Assembly (NCBI RefSeq): GCF_004348535.1
Contig: NZ_SMJX01000019.1
Location: 1 to 49,540 of the forward strand
Length of the DNA stretch: 49,540 nt
DNA from: Actinomadura sp. KC216
Lineage (GTDB): Bacteria; Actinomycetota; Actinomycetes; Streptosporangiales; Streptosporangiaceae
Direction: 5' to 3'
The position numbers were made by a program, and so were the translations under genes. Each line of letters begins with the position of its first letter. The first letter of the stretch is position 1. Below the pieces are notes generated by a model. That model saw only the letters and a list, made by a program, of their open reading frames with translations. It did no database searches and had not been told where the DNA came from. Positions 30,373-38,355 of the stretch are shown one piece after another.

Positions 30373-32928
30373 CTACTCCGTGGCGATCGCCTCCAGGACG
30401 TTCATGCGGGCGGCGCGGCGCGCGGGCCACACGGCGGCGACGACGCCGATCACGGCCGCCGCGGCGACGCACACCGCCAGCCGCCCGTACGGGATCGCGA
30501 GGACCTCCATGCCGCCGTCCCCGTCCGCCATCACGCGCTGCAGGACGATCCCGAGGACGACGCCCGTCCCGACCCCGGCCGCCGCGCCGAACAGCGACAC
30601 CACGACCGCCTCGTACCGGATCATCCGGCGGACCTGGCGGCGCTGCATGCCGACCGCGCGGAGCAGGCCGATCTCCCGCGTCCGCTCGGTGACGGCGAGC
30701 GCGAGCGTGTTGACGATGCCGAGCGCCGCCACCAGGACCGACAGCACCAGCAGGCCGAGGATGAGGTTGAGGAACATGCCGATGTCCCCGGCGGCCTCGT
30801 CCTTCACCTGGGCGCGGTCCTTCAGCTCCAGGTTGGGCCACGGGCCGAGCGCCGCCTCCAGCGCGGCCCTGCCGGCGCCCGCGCCCGCCGGCGTGACGTT
30901 GACCTCGATGCGGTCGATGGGCGCGTCCGGGTCGCGCTTCCGGTAGCTCGCCCAATCGATGATCATGGACGGGGCGGACGGCGTCACGGACGGCCGGTCG
31001 GCGTAGATCCCCGCGATGCGGAACGTGCGGCGCGTCCCGTCCTGGTAGCGGCCGTCGATCGTGGTGCCGACCGTCCAGCCCTGCGCCGCCGCGACGCCGC
31101 GGCCGACGAGCAAGGTGTCCCCGCGCACGGACGGCGTCCCCTGCTGGAGCGGCAGGCGGAAATGGCCGAGCAGCTCGCCCGGCTCGCCCGCCGCGGCCGT
31201 CCGGACGGAGCCGTCCAGCTCCAACCGCGCCGTCCGGATCGGGATCGCCGACCGCACGCCGTCCACGCCCGCCACCGCGCCCGCCGCCTCCGCCGCCACC
31301 GGCGTGATCTGGCTGCGGCCGGTGACCTGGTAGTCGGCGGTGAGGCCCGCGTCGAGCTGCCGGTCCACCGACGACGCCATCGACTGGACGACCACCGACA
31401 CCGTCGCGATCAGCGCGAGCCCGATCGTCAGCGCGGACGCGGTCGCCGCCGTCTGCCGGGGATCGCGCAGCGCGTTCCGCCCGCCCATCCGGCCGGGGTT
31501 CCCGCCGAACCGGGCGAACGGCCAGGACAGCGCCCGGATCACCGGACGCCCGGCGACCGGCGACACCACGACCACCCCCACGAAGAGCGCCATCGCGCCC
31601 GTCCCGGCGAGGGTCAGGGCCGTCGACCCGTCCGTCGCCAGACCGGCCGCGATCAGGGCGCCGCCCACCGCGAGCGCCTCGGTGCCGTACACCGCCCGGC
31701 CCCGCAGCGGGCGCGGCTCGGCCTTCCCTTCGCGGAGCGCGGCGATCGGCGGGATCCGCGACGCGCGCCGCGCCGGGACGAACGCGGCGGCCAGCGTCAC
31801 GAGCATCCCCACCCCGTAGGACGCGACCACCGCCGAGGCCGGGACGGCGAGCGTCCCGAACGGCAGCTCCTCGCCGCCCGCGACGGCCGTCATCAGCCGC
31901 GCCAGCCCGGCCGCGACGCCCGCGCCCGCCGCCAGGCCCAGCGTGGAGCCCGCCAGCCCGACCCCGGCCGCCTCGCCGAGCACCGACCGCGTCACCTGCC
32001 CGCGCGACGCGCCGACCGCGCGCAGCAGCGCCAGCTCCCGCACCCGCCCGCTCACCAGCATCGCGAACGTGTTGAAGATGATGAACGAGCCGACGAACAC
32101 CGCGATCACCGCGAAGACCAGCAGGAACGTCCGCAGGATCGTGAGGACGTCCTTGAACGAGGCGGCCTGCTCGTCGATGGCCTCCCGCCCGGTGATCGCC
32201 TCCACGCCGGGCGGGAGCGCCGCCGCGACCGCGTCCCGGAGCCGCTCCTGCGGGACGCCGTCGTCCCCGTGCACGACGATCCGCGCATAGGTGCCGGGAT
32301 GGTCGGAGAGAAGTCGCTGCGCGGTGCCCGGCGCGAACGCCGTCATCGAGAGCTGGTCGCTCAGCGCCGAGTCGCCGACCTCGAACAGGCCGGTCAGCCG
32401 GAACGCGCGCGTGCCCGACGTGAGCGCCACCGTGACCCGGTCGCCGACGCGGTACCCGGCCTCGGCGGCGGTCGTGACGTCGACGGCGATCTCGTCCGGC
32501 GCGGCGGGCGGCGCCCCGGACGTGAGGCGGGGGAGCGACAGGTCGGGGTCGCCGTCCCACGCCACACCCTGCTGCGGCTCCGCCCCGACGATCTTCCCTT
32601 GCCGGTCGACGACGGCGGCGAACCCGGTGACGACCCCGTGCGCCTTCTCCACACCGTCCACCTTCTGGACGGCCGCCAGCACCGGCGCCGGGACGGGACG
32701 CTCCGCCGCCCGCTCGCCGAGGCCGGGCTCGAACGCCCGGTCCGTCCGGACGACGACGTCCGTGCCGCGGCCCAGATCGTCGAAGGCGCGGTCGAACGAG
32801 CGGTCCAGCGTGGCGGAGAAGATCAGCGTTCCGGCGACGAACGCGACCCCGGCCACCACCGCGACCGTCGACAGCAGCAGGCGGGCACGGTGCGCGACGA
32901 GGCCGCGGAGCACGAGCTTGGACATCAT
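30373..32928 (-). CDS. FtsX/MacB-type ABC transporter permease with no ATPase beside it
   Basis: An 851-residue permease with two FtsX-like halves. The N-terminal helix (RLLLSTVAVVAGVAFVAGTL) precedes a ~230-residue extracellular domain (MacB_PCD type). Three helices follow with the VRELALLRAVGASRGQVTRS motif near residue 300. A second extracellular domain and a closing trio of helices carry the matching TREIGLLRAVGMQRRQVRRM motif. Such permeases work with a separate ATPase in drug, peptide or lipoprotein export, usually in one operon; none is present here. It is divergent from a two-component system and shares an operator-like repeat with it. Start: ATG 32928 or the adjacent 32925. Confidence 0.9.
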   Translation of the reverse strand: MMSKLVLRGLVAHRARLLLSTVAVVAGVAFVAGTLIFSATLDRSFDRAFDDLGRGTDVVVRTDRAFEPGLGERAAERPVPAPVLAAVQKVDGVEKAHGVVTGFAAVVDRQGKIVGAEPQQGVAWDGDPDLSLPRLTSGAPPAAPDEIAVDVTTAAEAGYRVGDRVTVALTSGTRAFRLTGLFEVGDSALSDQLSMTAFAPGTAQRLLSDHPGTYARIVVHGDDGVPQERLRDAVAAALPPGVEAITGREAIDEQAASFKDVLTILRTFLLVFAVIAVFVGSFIIFNTFAMLVSGRVRELALLRAVGASRGQVTRSVLGEAAGVGLAGSTLGLAAGAGVAAGLARLMTAVAGGEELPFGTLAVPASAVVASYGVGMLVTLAAAFVPARRASRIPPIAALREGKAEPRPLRGRAVYGTEALAVGGALIAAGLATDGSTALTLAGTGAMALFVGVVVVSPVAGRPVIRALSWPFARFGGNPGRMGGRNALRDPRQTAATASALTIGLALIATVSVVVQSMASSVDRQLDAGLTADYQVTGRSQITPVAAEAAGAVAGVDGVRSAIPIRTARLELDGSVRTAAAGEPGELLGHFRLPLQQGTPSVRGDTLLVGRGVAAAQGWTVGTTIDGRYQDGTRRTFRIAGIYADRPSVTPSAPSMIIDWASYRKRDPDAPIDRIEVNVTPAGAGAGRAALEAALGPWPNLELKDRAQVKDEAAGDIGMFLNLILGLLVLSVLVAALGIVNTLALAVTERTREIGLLRAVGMQRRQVRRMIRYEAVVVSLFGAAAGVGTGVVLGIVLQRVMADGDGGMEVLAIPYGRLAVCVAAAAVIGVVAAVWPARRAARMNVLEAIATE

Positions 32929-32986
32929 GCCGCCGATTCCAGCCCGGACAGGCCGCTGTCCGGCAGCGCCGGTCGTCGTGTGCGAG

Positions 32987-33023
32987 CCCTACGAACTGTC
33001 TCCGGGACGCGACTTTCGTAGGG
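32987..33023. promoter_or_regulatory. 9-19-9 inverted repeat, candidate response-regulator operator
   Basis: CCCTACGAA (32987-32995) and TTCGTAGGG (33015-33023) are perfect reverse complements 19 bases apart. They lie in the 130-base gap between the permease gene and the divergent histidine kinase gene. The right half abuts the expected -35 position of a promoter whose -10 would be TACCGT at 33047. The placement suits activation of the two-component genes by their own NarL-type regulator, and perhaps of the permease. Confidence 0.65.
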
Positions 33024-33046
33024 GTCGCGTGCTGCGTGCAGGTGCG

Positions 33047-33052
33047 TACCGT
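33047..33052 (+). promoter_or_regulatory. candidate -10 box (TACCGT) for the histidine kinase gene
   Basis: TACCGT fits TANNNT and is six bases before the GTG at 33059, the spacing of leaderless genes. The -35 region is poor, and the inverted repeat's right half sits immediately upstream of it, as expected for an activator-dependent promoter. Confidence 0.4.
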
Positions 33053-33058
33053 GTTCCT

Positions 33059-34348
33059 GTGCACCTGCCCTCGCCGCGTTCCGCGCTCGCGCGGCTCGTC
33101 CCGCCCGGACGGTCCCGCGACCTGGCCGCCGACGCTCTCGTCGTCGCGGTCGGCGTCGCGCTGAGCCTGGGCGGGGACGGAGGCACGATCGTCCGCCCGC
33201 ACGGCGGCGCCACGCTGGCGCTGTTCCTGGTTCCCGCGCTGGCGCTGGCGTTCCGGCGCCGCGCCCCGATGACGGTCGCGTGGCTCACCGCCGGGCTCGC
33301 CGCGCTGGTGTGGGCCGTCGAGCAGGCCGCGCCGGGGACGCTGCTGCGGGTGGACGCCGACCACTCCCTCCGGCCGCCGGTGTGGTGGACGCCGACCGCG
33401 CCGCTCGCCGCGTACGCGGCGATGGCGTTCCCGCGCGACGGCGCCCGCCCGGTCTGGATCCGCGCGCTGCCCGTCGCCGCGCTGCTCGTCCCCGTCGGCG
33501 CCCTCGGCGATGTGCTGCCCGGCTCGGCCATGCGGCAGTTCTCCTCGCAGGAGTCCGACAGCATCGAGGCGCTGGTGTTCCGCAGCGTGTTCGTCGTGGC
33601 GGTCGCGGCGCTGATCGGCATGTACGTCGCCGCCCGCCGCCGCGTCGTCCAGGCGCTCACCGAGCGGGCGGAGCGGGCCGAGCGCGAGCGGCACCTGCTG
33701 GCCGAGCGGGCCCGCGCGGAGGAGCGCGCCCGGCTCGCCGCCGAGATGCACGACGTCGTCGCGCACCGGGTGACGCTGATGGTGCTGCAGGCGGGGGCGC
33801 TGCGCGTCCGGGCGCCGGACGAGCCGACCCGCGACGCCGCCGAGGAGCTGCGCGGCACCGGCTGCCTGGCCCTCGAAGAGCTCCGCGACGTCATCGGCCT
33901 GCTGCGCCGCGACCCCGCGGCGGCGGTTCCGGCGGCCGACGCCGGGCCGCTGCCCGACCTGTCGGCGCTGGTCGCCGAGTCGGCGGCGGTCGGCGTCCCG
34001 GTCGAGCTGGTCGAGCACGGCGACCCGCCGCCCGCCTCGCCCGCCGTGGGACGGACCGCGTACCGGGTCGTCCAGGAGGCGCTGACCAACGCGCGCAAGC
34101 ACGCGCCGGGCGCCGCTGTCCAGGTGGACGTCCGCTACCGCACCGACGGCGTGACGCTGACCGTCCGCAACGTGGCCGCGTCGCGCGAACCGGACGCGGA
34201 GCTGGCGGCCAGCGGGTCCGGGATGGGGCTCGCCGGGCTGCGCGAGCGCGTCGAGCTGATCGGCGGGACGTTCACCGCCGGTCCGCACCTGGACGGCTAC
34301 CAGGTCGAGGCGTCCCTGCCCGCCTACGTCCCGGTGGCCGAGCCGTGA
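33059..34348 (+). CDS. NarL-type sensor histidine kinase
   Basis: About 429 residues. Four to five N-terminal helices form a membrane sensor (DLAADALVVAVGVALSLGG; FRSVFVVAVAALIGMYVAAR). A coiled coil (TERAERAERERHLLAERARA) leads to the HisKA_3 dimerisation domain with phospho-acceptor His231 in AEMHDVVAHRVTLMV. The HATPase ends with QEALTNARKHAPG and GSGMGLAGLRERVELIGG. The upstream GTG at 33029 has AGGGG before it but lies against the inverted repeat; GTG 33059, six bases after a TACCGT box, suits a leaderless transcript better. Its stop overlaps the response regulator gene as GTGA. It probably senses an envelope or drug signal, inferred from the divergent export permease. Confidence 0.9.
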   Translation: MHLPSPRSALARLVPPGRSRDLAADALVVAVGVALSLGGDGGTIVRPHGGATLALFLVPALALAFRRRAPMTVAWLTAGLAALVWAVEQAAPGTLLRVDADHSLRPPVWWTPTAPLAAYAAMAFPRDGARPVWIRALPVAALLVPVGALGDVLPGSAMRQFSSQESDSIEALVFRSVFVVAVAALIGMYVAARRRVVQALTERAERAERERHLLAERARAEERARLAAEMHDVVAHRVTLMVLQAGALRVRAPDEPTRDAAEELRGTGCLALEELRDVIGLLRRDPAAAVPAADAGPLPDLSALVAESAAVGVPVELVEHGDPPPASPAVGRTAYRVVQEALTNARKHAPGAAVQVDVRYRTDGVTLTVRNVAASREPDAELAASGSGMGLAGLRERVELIGGTFTAGPHLDGYQVEASLPAYVPVAEP

Positions 34349-34989
34349 TCACGGTCCTGCTGGTGGACGACGAGCCGATGGTGTGCGCGCACCTGCGCAC
34401 CATCCTCGGCGCGGCCGACGACGTCGAGGTGGTGGGGGAGGCGCACGACGGGGCCGCCGGGGTGGCAGCCGTCGTCCGGTACCGGCCGCACGTGGTGCTC
34501 ATGGACCTGCAGATGCCGGGCGTGGACGGCCTCGCCGCCATCGAGCGGATCGCCGCGCTGCGCTCCCCGCCCGCCGTGGTCGCGCTGACGACGTTCGACG
34601 CCGACGAGTACGTCCTGCGGGCGCTGCGGGCGGGCGCGGCGGGCTTCCTGCTGAAGTCGACGCCGCCGGAGGACCTGGTGAAGCTCGTCCGCGTCGCCGC
34701 CGACGGGCACACCGTGATGTCGGCCGCCGCGACCATGCGGCTGCTCGGCACGGCGGACGCCCGCGCGGCGGGCCGCGACCGGACCCGGGCCCTGCTCGGC
34801 GGCCTCACCGGGCGCGAGACGCAGGTGCTCGCCTGCCTCGGCGAGGGGCTGTCCAACGCGCAGATCGCGGGGCGCCTCCACCTCAGCGAGGCCACCGTGA
34901 AGGGCCACGTGTCCCGGCTGCTCGACAAGCTGGGCTGCGCCAACCGCACCCAGGCGGGGCTCATCGCCCGCGACGCGGGCCTGCGCTGA
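34345..34989 (+). CDS. NarL/LuxR-family response regulator
   Basis: A 214-residue regulator. The receiver domain has the acidic pocket VDDEP, phospho-acceptor Asp54 in VVLMDLQMPG, a Thr in ALTTFD and Lys in GFLLKSTPPEDL. The LuxR helix-turn-helix reads LTGRETQVLACLGEGLSNAQ followed by IAGRLHLSEATVKGHVSRLL. It is translated with its kinase through the GTGA overlap. The nearby 9-19-9 inverted repeat is the best candidate for its binding site, controlling its own operon and possibly the divergent permease. Confidence 0.93.
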   Translation: MITVLLVDDEPMVCAHLRTILGAADDVEVVGEAHDGAAGVAAVVRYRPHVVLMDLQMPGVDGLAAIERIAALRSPPAVVALTTFDADEYVLRALRAGAAGFLLKSTPPEDLVKLVRVAADGHTVMSAAATMRLLGTADARAAGRDRTRALLGGLTGRETQVLACLGEGLSNAQIAGRLHLSEATVKGHVSRLLDKLGCANRTQAGLIARDAGLR

Positions 34990-35000
34990 GCCCCGCCCGC

Positions 35001-35477
35001 TCAGGCGCGGTTGCGGCGCATCCCGACCGCGAGCACGATGGCGCGGATCACCCACACGGCCAGCGCGATCTGCAGGACGGCGAGGAGCCCCGCGCCCGGC
35101 CCGACCGTGAACGCCAGCACCAGGAACACCGCGAGCATCACCGGGAACGCCTTGAAATGCGGCCCGTGATGGTGGTGATGCCGCCGCATGTGGTGATGGT
35201 GCCGCCGCATGGGGTGCCCCGGCCCGCCGAACATGACGGCCGCCCCCTGCTGCCAGGAGACGTCGGGCGCCTTCTCCGGCTCGGGCAGCCCGGTCGGCGG
35301 CGGCAGATCGCGGACGAGCGCGCGCAGGTCGCCGCGCGTCTTGGCGGACAGCACGGTGCCGAGCCGCTCGTCCAGCTCAGCGCGGTCGAGGCGGCCGGCG
35401 GCGAAATGCTCGTGCAGGGCGAGCATCACCGCGTCGCGCTCCGCGTCGCCGATCCGGATCTCATCCTGGCGTGCCAT
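35001..35477 (-). CDS. DUF1707 membrane protein with a histidine-rich linker
   Basis: A 158-residue protein. Residues 4-60 form the DUF1707 domain (RIGDAERDAVMLALHEHFAA, then GRLDRAELDERLGTVLSAKT), a short helical module found N-terminally in many actinobacterial membrane proteins. A linker contains nine histidines in two clusters (MRRHHHHMRRHHHHHGPH). Two hydrophobic helices follow (AFPVMLAVFLVLAFTVG; LLAVLQIALAVWVIRAIVLA). The His tract could bind metal ions. ATG 35477 has GGGGAG upstream and lies two bases after the PadR stop, so it is translated from the PadR transcript. Confidence 0.82.
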   Translation of the reverse strand: MARQDEIRIGDAERDAVMLALHEHFAAGRLDRAELDERLGTVLSAKTRGDLRALVRDLPPPTGLPEPEKAPDVSWQQGAAVMFGGPGHPMRRHHHHMRRHHHHHGPHFKAFPVMLAVFLVLAFTVGPGAGLLAVLQIALAVWVIRAIVLAVGMRRNRA

Positions 35478-35479
35478 GG

Positions 35480-36133
35480 TCACTCCCCGGTGCTCGCGGC
35501 GGTCGGCCCGGCGTCGTCGCCGTCCTCGTCGTCATCGATGTCGTCGGCGAGGATGCGGTAGAGGCCGCGCCGCGCGTCCGACAGGACGTCCCTGGCCCGG
35601 TCGACCTGCTCGGGCGACCCGGAGTGGACGATCTGCATGACCGCGGCGCCCGTCTGCGCGGCCTGCTTGAACAGCTCCGGAACGCCCTCGCCGTACTCGG
35701 GCGTCATCTCGGCCCACGGCTCGGCCAGCCGGTCGGCGTGCTCCTCGACGTAGGCGCGGCCCGCGTCGGTCAGGTGGAACGAGCGCCGCCCGCCGGCCTC
35801 CTCGCCCGCGATCAGGCCCTCGTCCGCGAGCTGCTGGAGCGCCGGGTAGACCGCGCCGGGCGACGGCTTCCAGGCGCCGCCGCTGCGCTCGTTGATCTCC
35901 TGGATGATCTGGTAGCCGTTGCGGGGCTCCTCGGCGAGCAGCACGAGGATCGCCGCGCGGACGTTCCCCTTGCGCGCCTTGGCGCCCCGGCCCCACGGCC
36001 CGCCGCGCCCGCGCGCCCATGGCGGGCGGGGCCCGCCCCACGGACCCGGGAAGGGGCCGTGGCCGTGCCCGCCGCCGAACAGGGCACCGAACGGGAAGTC
36101 GCCCCAGGGGCCCCGGCCGTGCATGTGACCCAT
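35480..36133 (-). CDS. PadR-family transcriptional regulator
   Basis: A 217-residue regulator. A ~50-residue Gly/Pro/His-rich N-terminal tail (GGGHGHGPFPGPWGG) precedes the PadR winged helix: VRAAILVLLAEEPRNGYQII, GGAWKPSPGAVYPALQQLAD and a wing ending SFHLTDAGRAYVEEH. A C-terminal helical part mediates dimerisation, and an acidic tail (DDIDDDEDGDD) ends the protein. ATG 36133 is preceded by GGTGGTGGAG. A CGATATATCG palindrome ~50 bases upstream is a likely autoregulatory operator. It is co-transcribed with the DUF1707 gene and divergent from the PAP2-WS/DGAT gene, which it may also control. Confidence 0.9.
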   Translation of the reverse strand: MGHMHGRGPWGDFPFGALFGGGHGHGPFPGPWGGPRPPWARGRGGPWGRGAKARKGNVRAAILVLLAEEPRNGYQIIQEINERSGGAWKPSPGAVYPALQQLADEGLIAGEEAGGRRSFHLTDAGRAYVEEHADRLAEPWAEMTPEYGEGVPELFKQAAQTGAAVMQIVHSGSPEQVDRARDVLSDARRGLYRILADDIDDDEDGDDAGPTAASTGE

Positions 36134-36169
36134 GTTCTCCACCACCTTCTGAGAGACCTCTTTGACCTC

Positions 36170-36193
36170 TCGCGATACGACAACGATATATCG
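36170..36193. promoter_or_regulatory. candidate PadR operator
   Basis: The perfect 10-bp palindrome CGATATATCG (36184-36193) is preceded by a related half, TCGCGATACGA (36170-36180). These AT-rich sites stand out in a very GC-rich intergenic region between the PadR gene and the divergent fusion gene. PadR proteins typically bind such short A/T palindromes in their own promoters. Confidence 0.5.
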
Positions 36194-36273
36194 AAGACGT
36201 CCGATCGCGCCAGATCGTTCCCAGAGCCGTCTGATCGTCCGGAAACGTGGGTAACAGGCGTATGAGGGGGACG

Positions 36274-38355
36274 ATGGGCACACAGGAAGCGGTGACCGCG
36301 AGAGACGCGGTGTTCACACCGGACGCGCGGGGCCCCAGCCTGCGCGTCCGCCGCGAGCTGCTGATCGGGCTGCTGCTCTTCGCGCTGTACGCCCTGGTCG
36401 CCAAGCTCCCCGACGAGGGCAGGACGGCCACGGCCCGCGCGAACGGCGAGGCGATCTTCAACCTGGAGAAGGCCCTGCGCCTCGACGTCGAGCTCGGCCT
36501 CAACGGCTGGCTCGCGAACCAGTCCGTGCTGCGGGTGCTGGCGAACTACGAGTACGCGATCACCTACATCGCGAGCGCGCTGGCCCTGCTGATCTGGCTG
36601 TTCGTCCGGCACCCCGAGCGGTACCGGACGGCCCGCAACGCCTTCATCCTCCTCAACCTCGGCGGCCTCGCCACGTTCGCGCTGTATCCCGTCATGCCGC
36701 CGCGGCTCATGCCCGACCTCGGGTTCGTCGACACCGTGCTGCAGGGCCGCACCTGGGGGTCGTGGGGGTCGCCGCTGGTCGAGCACGCCGACAAGTTCGC
36801 CGCCGTGCCGTCCCTGCACATGGGCTGGACGCTCTGGGTCGGCGTCGAGCTGGCCCGCGTGAACGCCAGGCGCTGGGTGCAGGTGCTGAACGCCGTCCAC
36901 GTCCTCGTCACCCTGTACGTCATCCTGGCCACCGCGAACCACTTCATCCTGGACGCGATCATCGCCGTCCCCTACGTCTTCGGCGCCGTGTTCGTCGCCG
37001 AGCGCATCGCCCGCCCGGCGCACGCGCAGGCCCAGGGCCCCGACACGTTCTTCCTCGCGGTGGAGACGCCCGAGGCCCCGCAGCACCCCGGCGGCGTGAT
37101 CATGCTGGACACGTCCCGGAAGGACGTCGGCCGCGAGGACCTCGTCCGCGTGATCGGCGAGCGGCTCGGCGGGCTGCCCCGGTTCCGGCAGCGGCTGGTC
37201 CGGCGGGGCCGCTGGCGCCGCCCCGTCTGGCGCGACCACTGGCCGGTCGACTGGGAATGGCACGTCACCGAGCGGCGCGTCGACGGCATGGCCGGCGTGC
37301 GCGCCGCCGTCGCCGAGCTCCAGTCGCGGCCGCTGCCGCTCGACCGGCCGCCGTGGCGCATGGTCGTGCTGAAGGGCGCCGGACCCGGCCGGACCGTCGT
37401 CGTGTTCCTGATGCACCACGTCGTCGCCGACGGCGTCGGCATCGTCGCGCAGGCCGTCCACCTGATGGACCCGCCGCCCGAACCGTTCACCGGCCGGCTC
37501 CCGCGCAGGCCGTTCCGCGAGGCGCTCGCCACCGTGGTCGGGCTCGCCCAGCTCGCCGTGGACGTCGCGCCCAAAGGTCGTTCCGGGGGGCGTGGGGGGG
37601 CGTCCCCCCACAAGGGAATCGACCGGCTGCCCGCCACCGGCACGTCCGAACGCCGGTTCAGCACCATGCACCTTCCGCTGGCGACCGTCCGGGACGTGGG
37701 CCGCCGCCACGGCTCGCGGGTCACCGACGTCGTGCTGTGCGCGGTCGCGGGCGCGCTGAACCGCGTCGTCAGCGAGGAGGACGGGCGCCCCGGCACCTGC
37801 CGCGTCGCCGTCCCGCTGATGATGCGGCCGCCGGGCAGCGCGATGGTCGGCAACCACACCACCGCCGTCATGGTCGACCTGCCGATCGGGAAGATGTCCG
37901 AGACCGACCGGCTCGCGCTGATCGCCAAGCGCAGCCGGGTGCTGCGGTCCGGGACGCGGGCGCAGGCCGCGTGGACCGTGATGTGGCAGGCCGGACGGCT
38001 CATGCCCGTCCCGCTGCACGCCCGGTTCGCGCGGATGGCCTACAGCGGACGGTTCCTCCAGGGCACCGTGTCGAGCCTCCCCGGCCCCGACAAGACGCTG
38101 CGGCTCGCCGGGGCCCCGCTCACCGCCGTGTACCCGATCGTCCCGATCGCGCCCGGCACGGCGTTCGCGATCGCCGGGCTCGGCGTCGACCGCGAGCTGT
38201 GCTTCGGCCTCTCCCTCGACCCCGGCCTGGTGGACGACGCCGACGTGCTGATGGACGCCGTCCGCGACGTCATCGACGAGCTCCAGGCAGGACCGTCCGC
38301 CAGCCCCCACCCACCACCATTCAACGGACGAGCTTCGCTCGACGGCTCGGAATGA
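36274..38355 (+). CDS. PAP2 :: WS/DGAT fusion (lipid phosphatase joined to wax ester synthase/diacylglycerol acyltransferase)
   Basis: About 693 residues with two domains. Residues ~25-245 are a PAP2-type membrane domain with about six helices, AAVPSLHMGWTLWVG (PSxH, 179-182) and ATANHFILDAI (His223, Asp227). Residues ~255-690 are a WS/DGAT acyltransferase: the catalytic HHVVADG motif is at 381-387, and VGNHTTAVMVDLP and GTVSSLPGPDKTL follow. PAP2 enzymes can make diacylglycerol from phosphatidic acid; WS/DGAT acylates diacylglycerol with acyl-CoA to triacylglycerol. The fusion could channel the intermediate. ATG 36274 follows GGGGG; earlier in-frame starts exist (36262, 36247). Residues ~436-446 come from the 27-bp G-rich repeat. 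Confidence 0.88.
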   Translation: MGTQEAVTARDAVFTPDARGPSLRVRRELLIGLLLFALYALVAKLPDEGRTATARANGEAIFNLEKALRLDVELGLNGWLANQSVLRVLANYEYAITYIASALALLIWLFVRHPERYRTARNAFILLNLGGLATFALYPVMPPRLMPDLGFVDTVLQGRTWGSWGSPLVEHADKFAAVPSLHMGWTLWVGVELARVNARRWVQVLNAVHVLVTLYVILATANHFILDAIIAVPYVFGAVFVAERIARPAHAQAQGPDTFFLAVETPEAPQHPGGVIMLDTSRKDVGREDLVRVIGERLGGLPRFRQRLVRRGRWRRPVWRDHWPVDWEWHVTERRVDGMAGVRAAVAELQSRPLPLDRPPWRMVVLKGAGPGRTVVVFLMHHVVADGVGIVAQAVHLMDPPPEPFTGRLPRRPFREALATVVGLAQLAVDVAPKGRSGGRGGASPHKGIDRLPATGTSERRFSTMHLPLATVRDVGRRHGSRVTDVVLCAVAGALNRVVSEEDGRPGTCRVAVPLMMRPPGSAMVGNHTTAVMVDLPIGKMSETDRLALIAKRSRVLRSGTRAQAAWTVMWQAGRLMPVPLHARFARMAYSGRFLQGTVSSLPGPDKTLRLAGAPLTAVYPIVPIAPGTAFAIAGLGVDRELCFGLSLDPGLVDDADVLMDAVRDVIDELQAGPSASPHPPPFNGRASLDGSE
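37584..37610 (+). repeat. 27-bp G-rich REP-like element inside the PAP2-WS/DGAT gene
   Basis: It matches 23 of 27 positions of the element at 14511-14537: two G runs split by CGT, then a CGT-C6 run complementary to the G runs. It lies in a linker between acyltransferase segments and encodes Gly/Arg/Ala/Ser/Pro residues without breaking the frame. Confidence 0.6.

Noticed and set aside
29333..34288. A 1651-codon open frame on the minus strand across the LysR, permease and kinase genes
   Set aside because: It is antisense or out of frame to well-supported genes on both strands. Its translation is Arg/Gly/Ala/Pro-rich without domains, a normal by-product of very high GC content.
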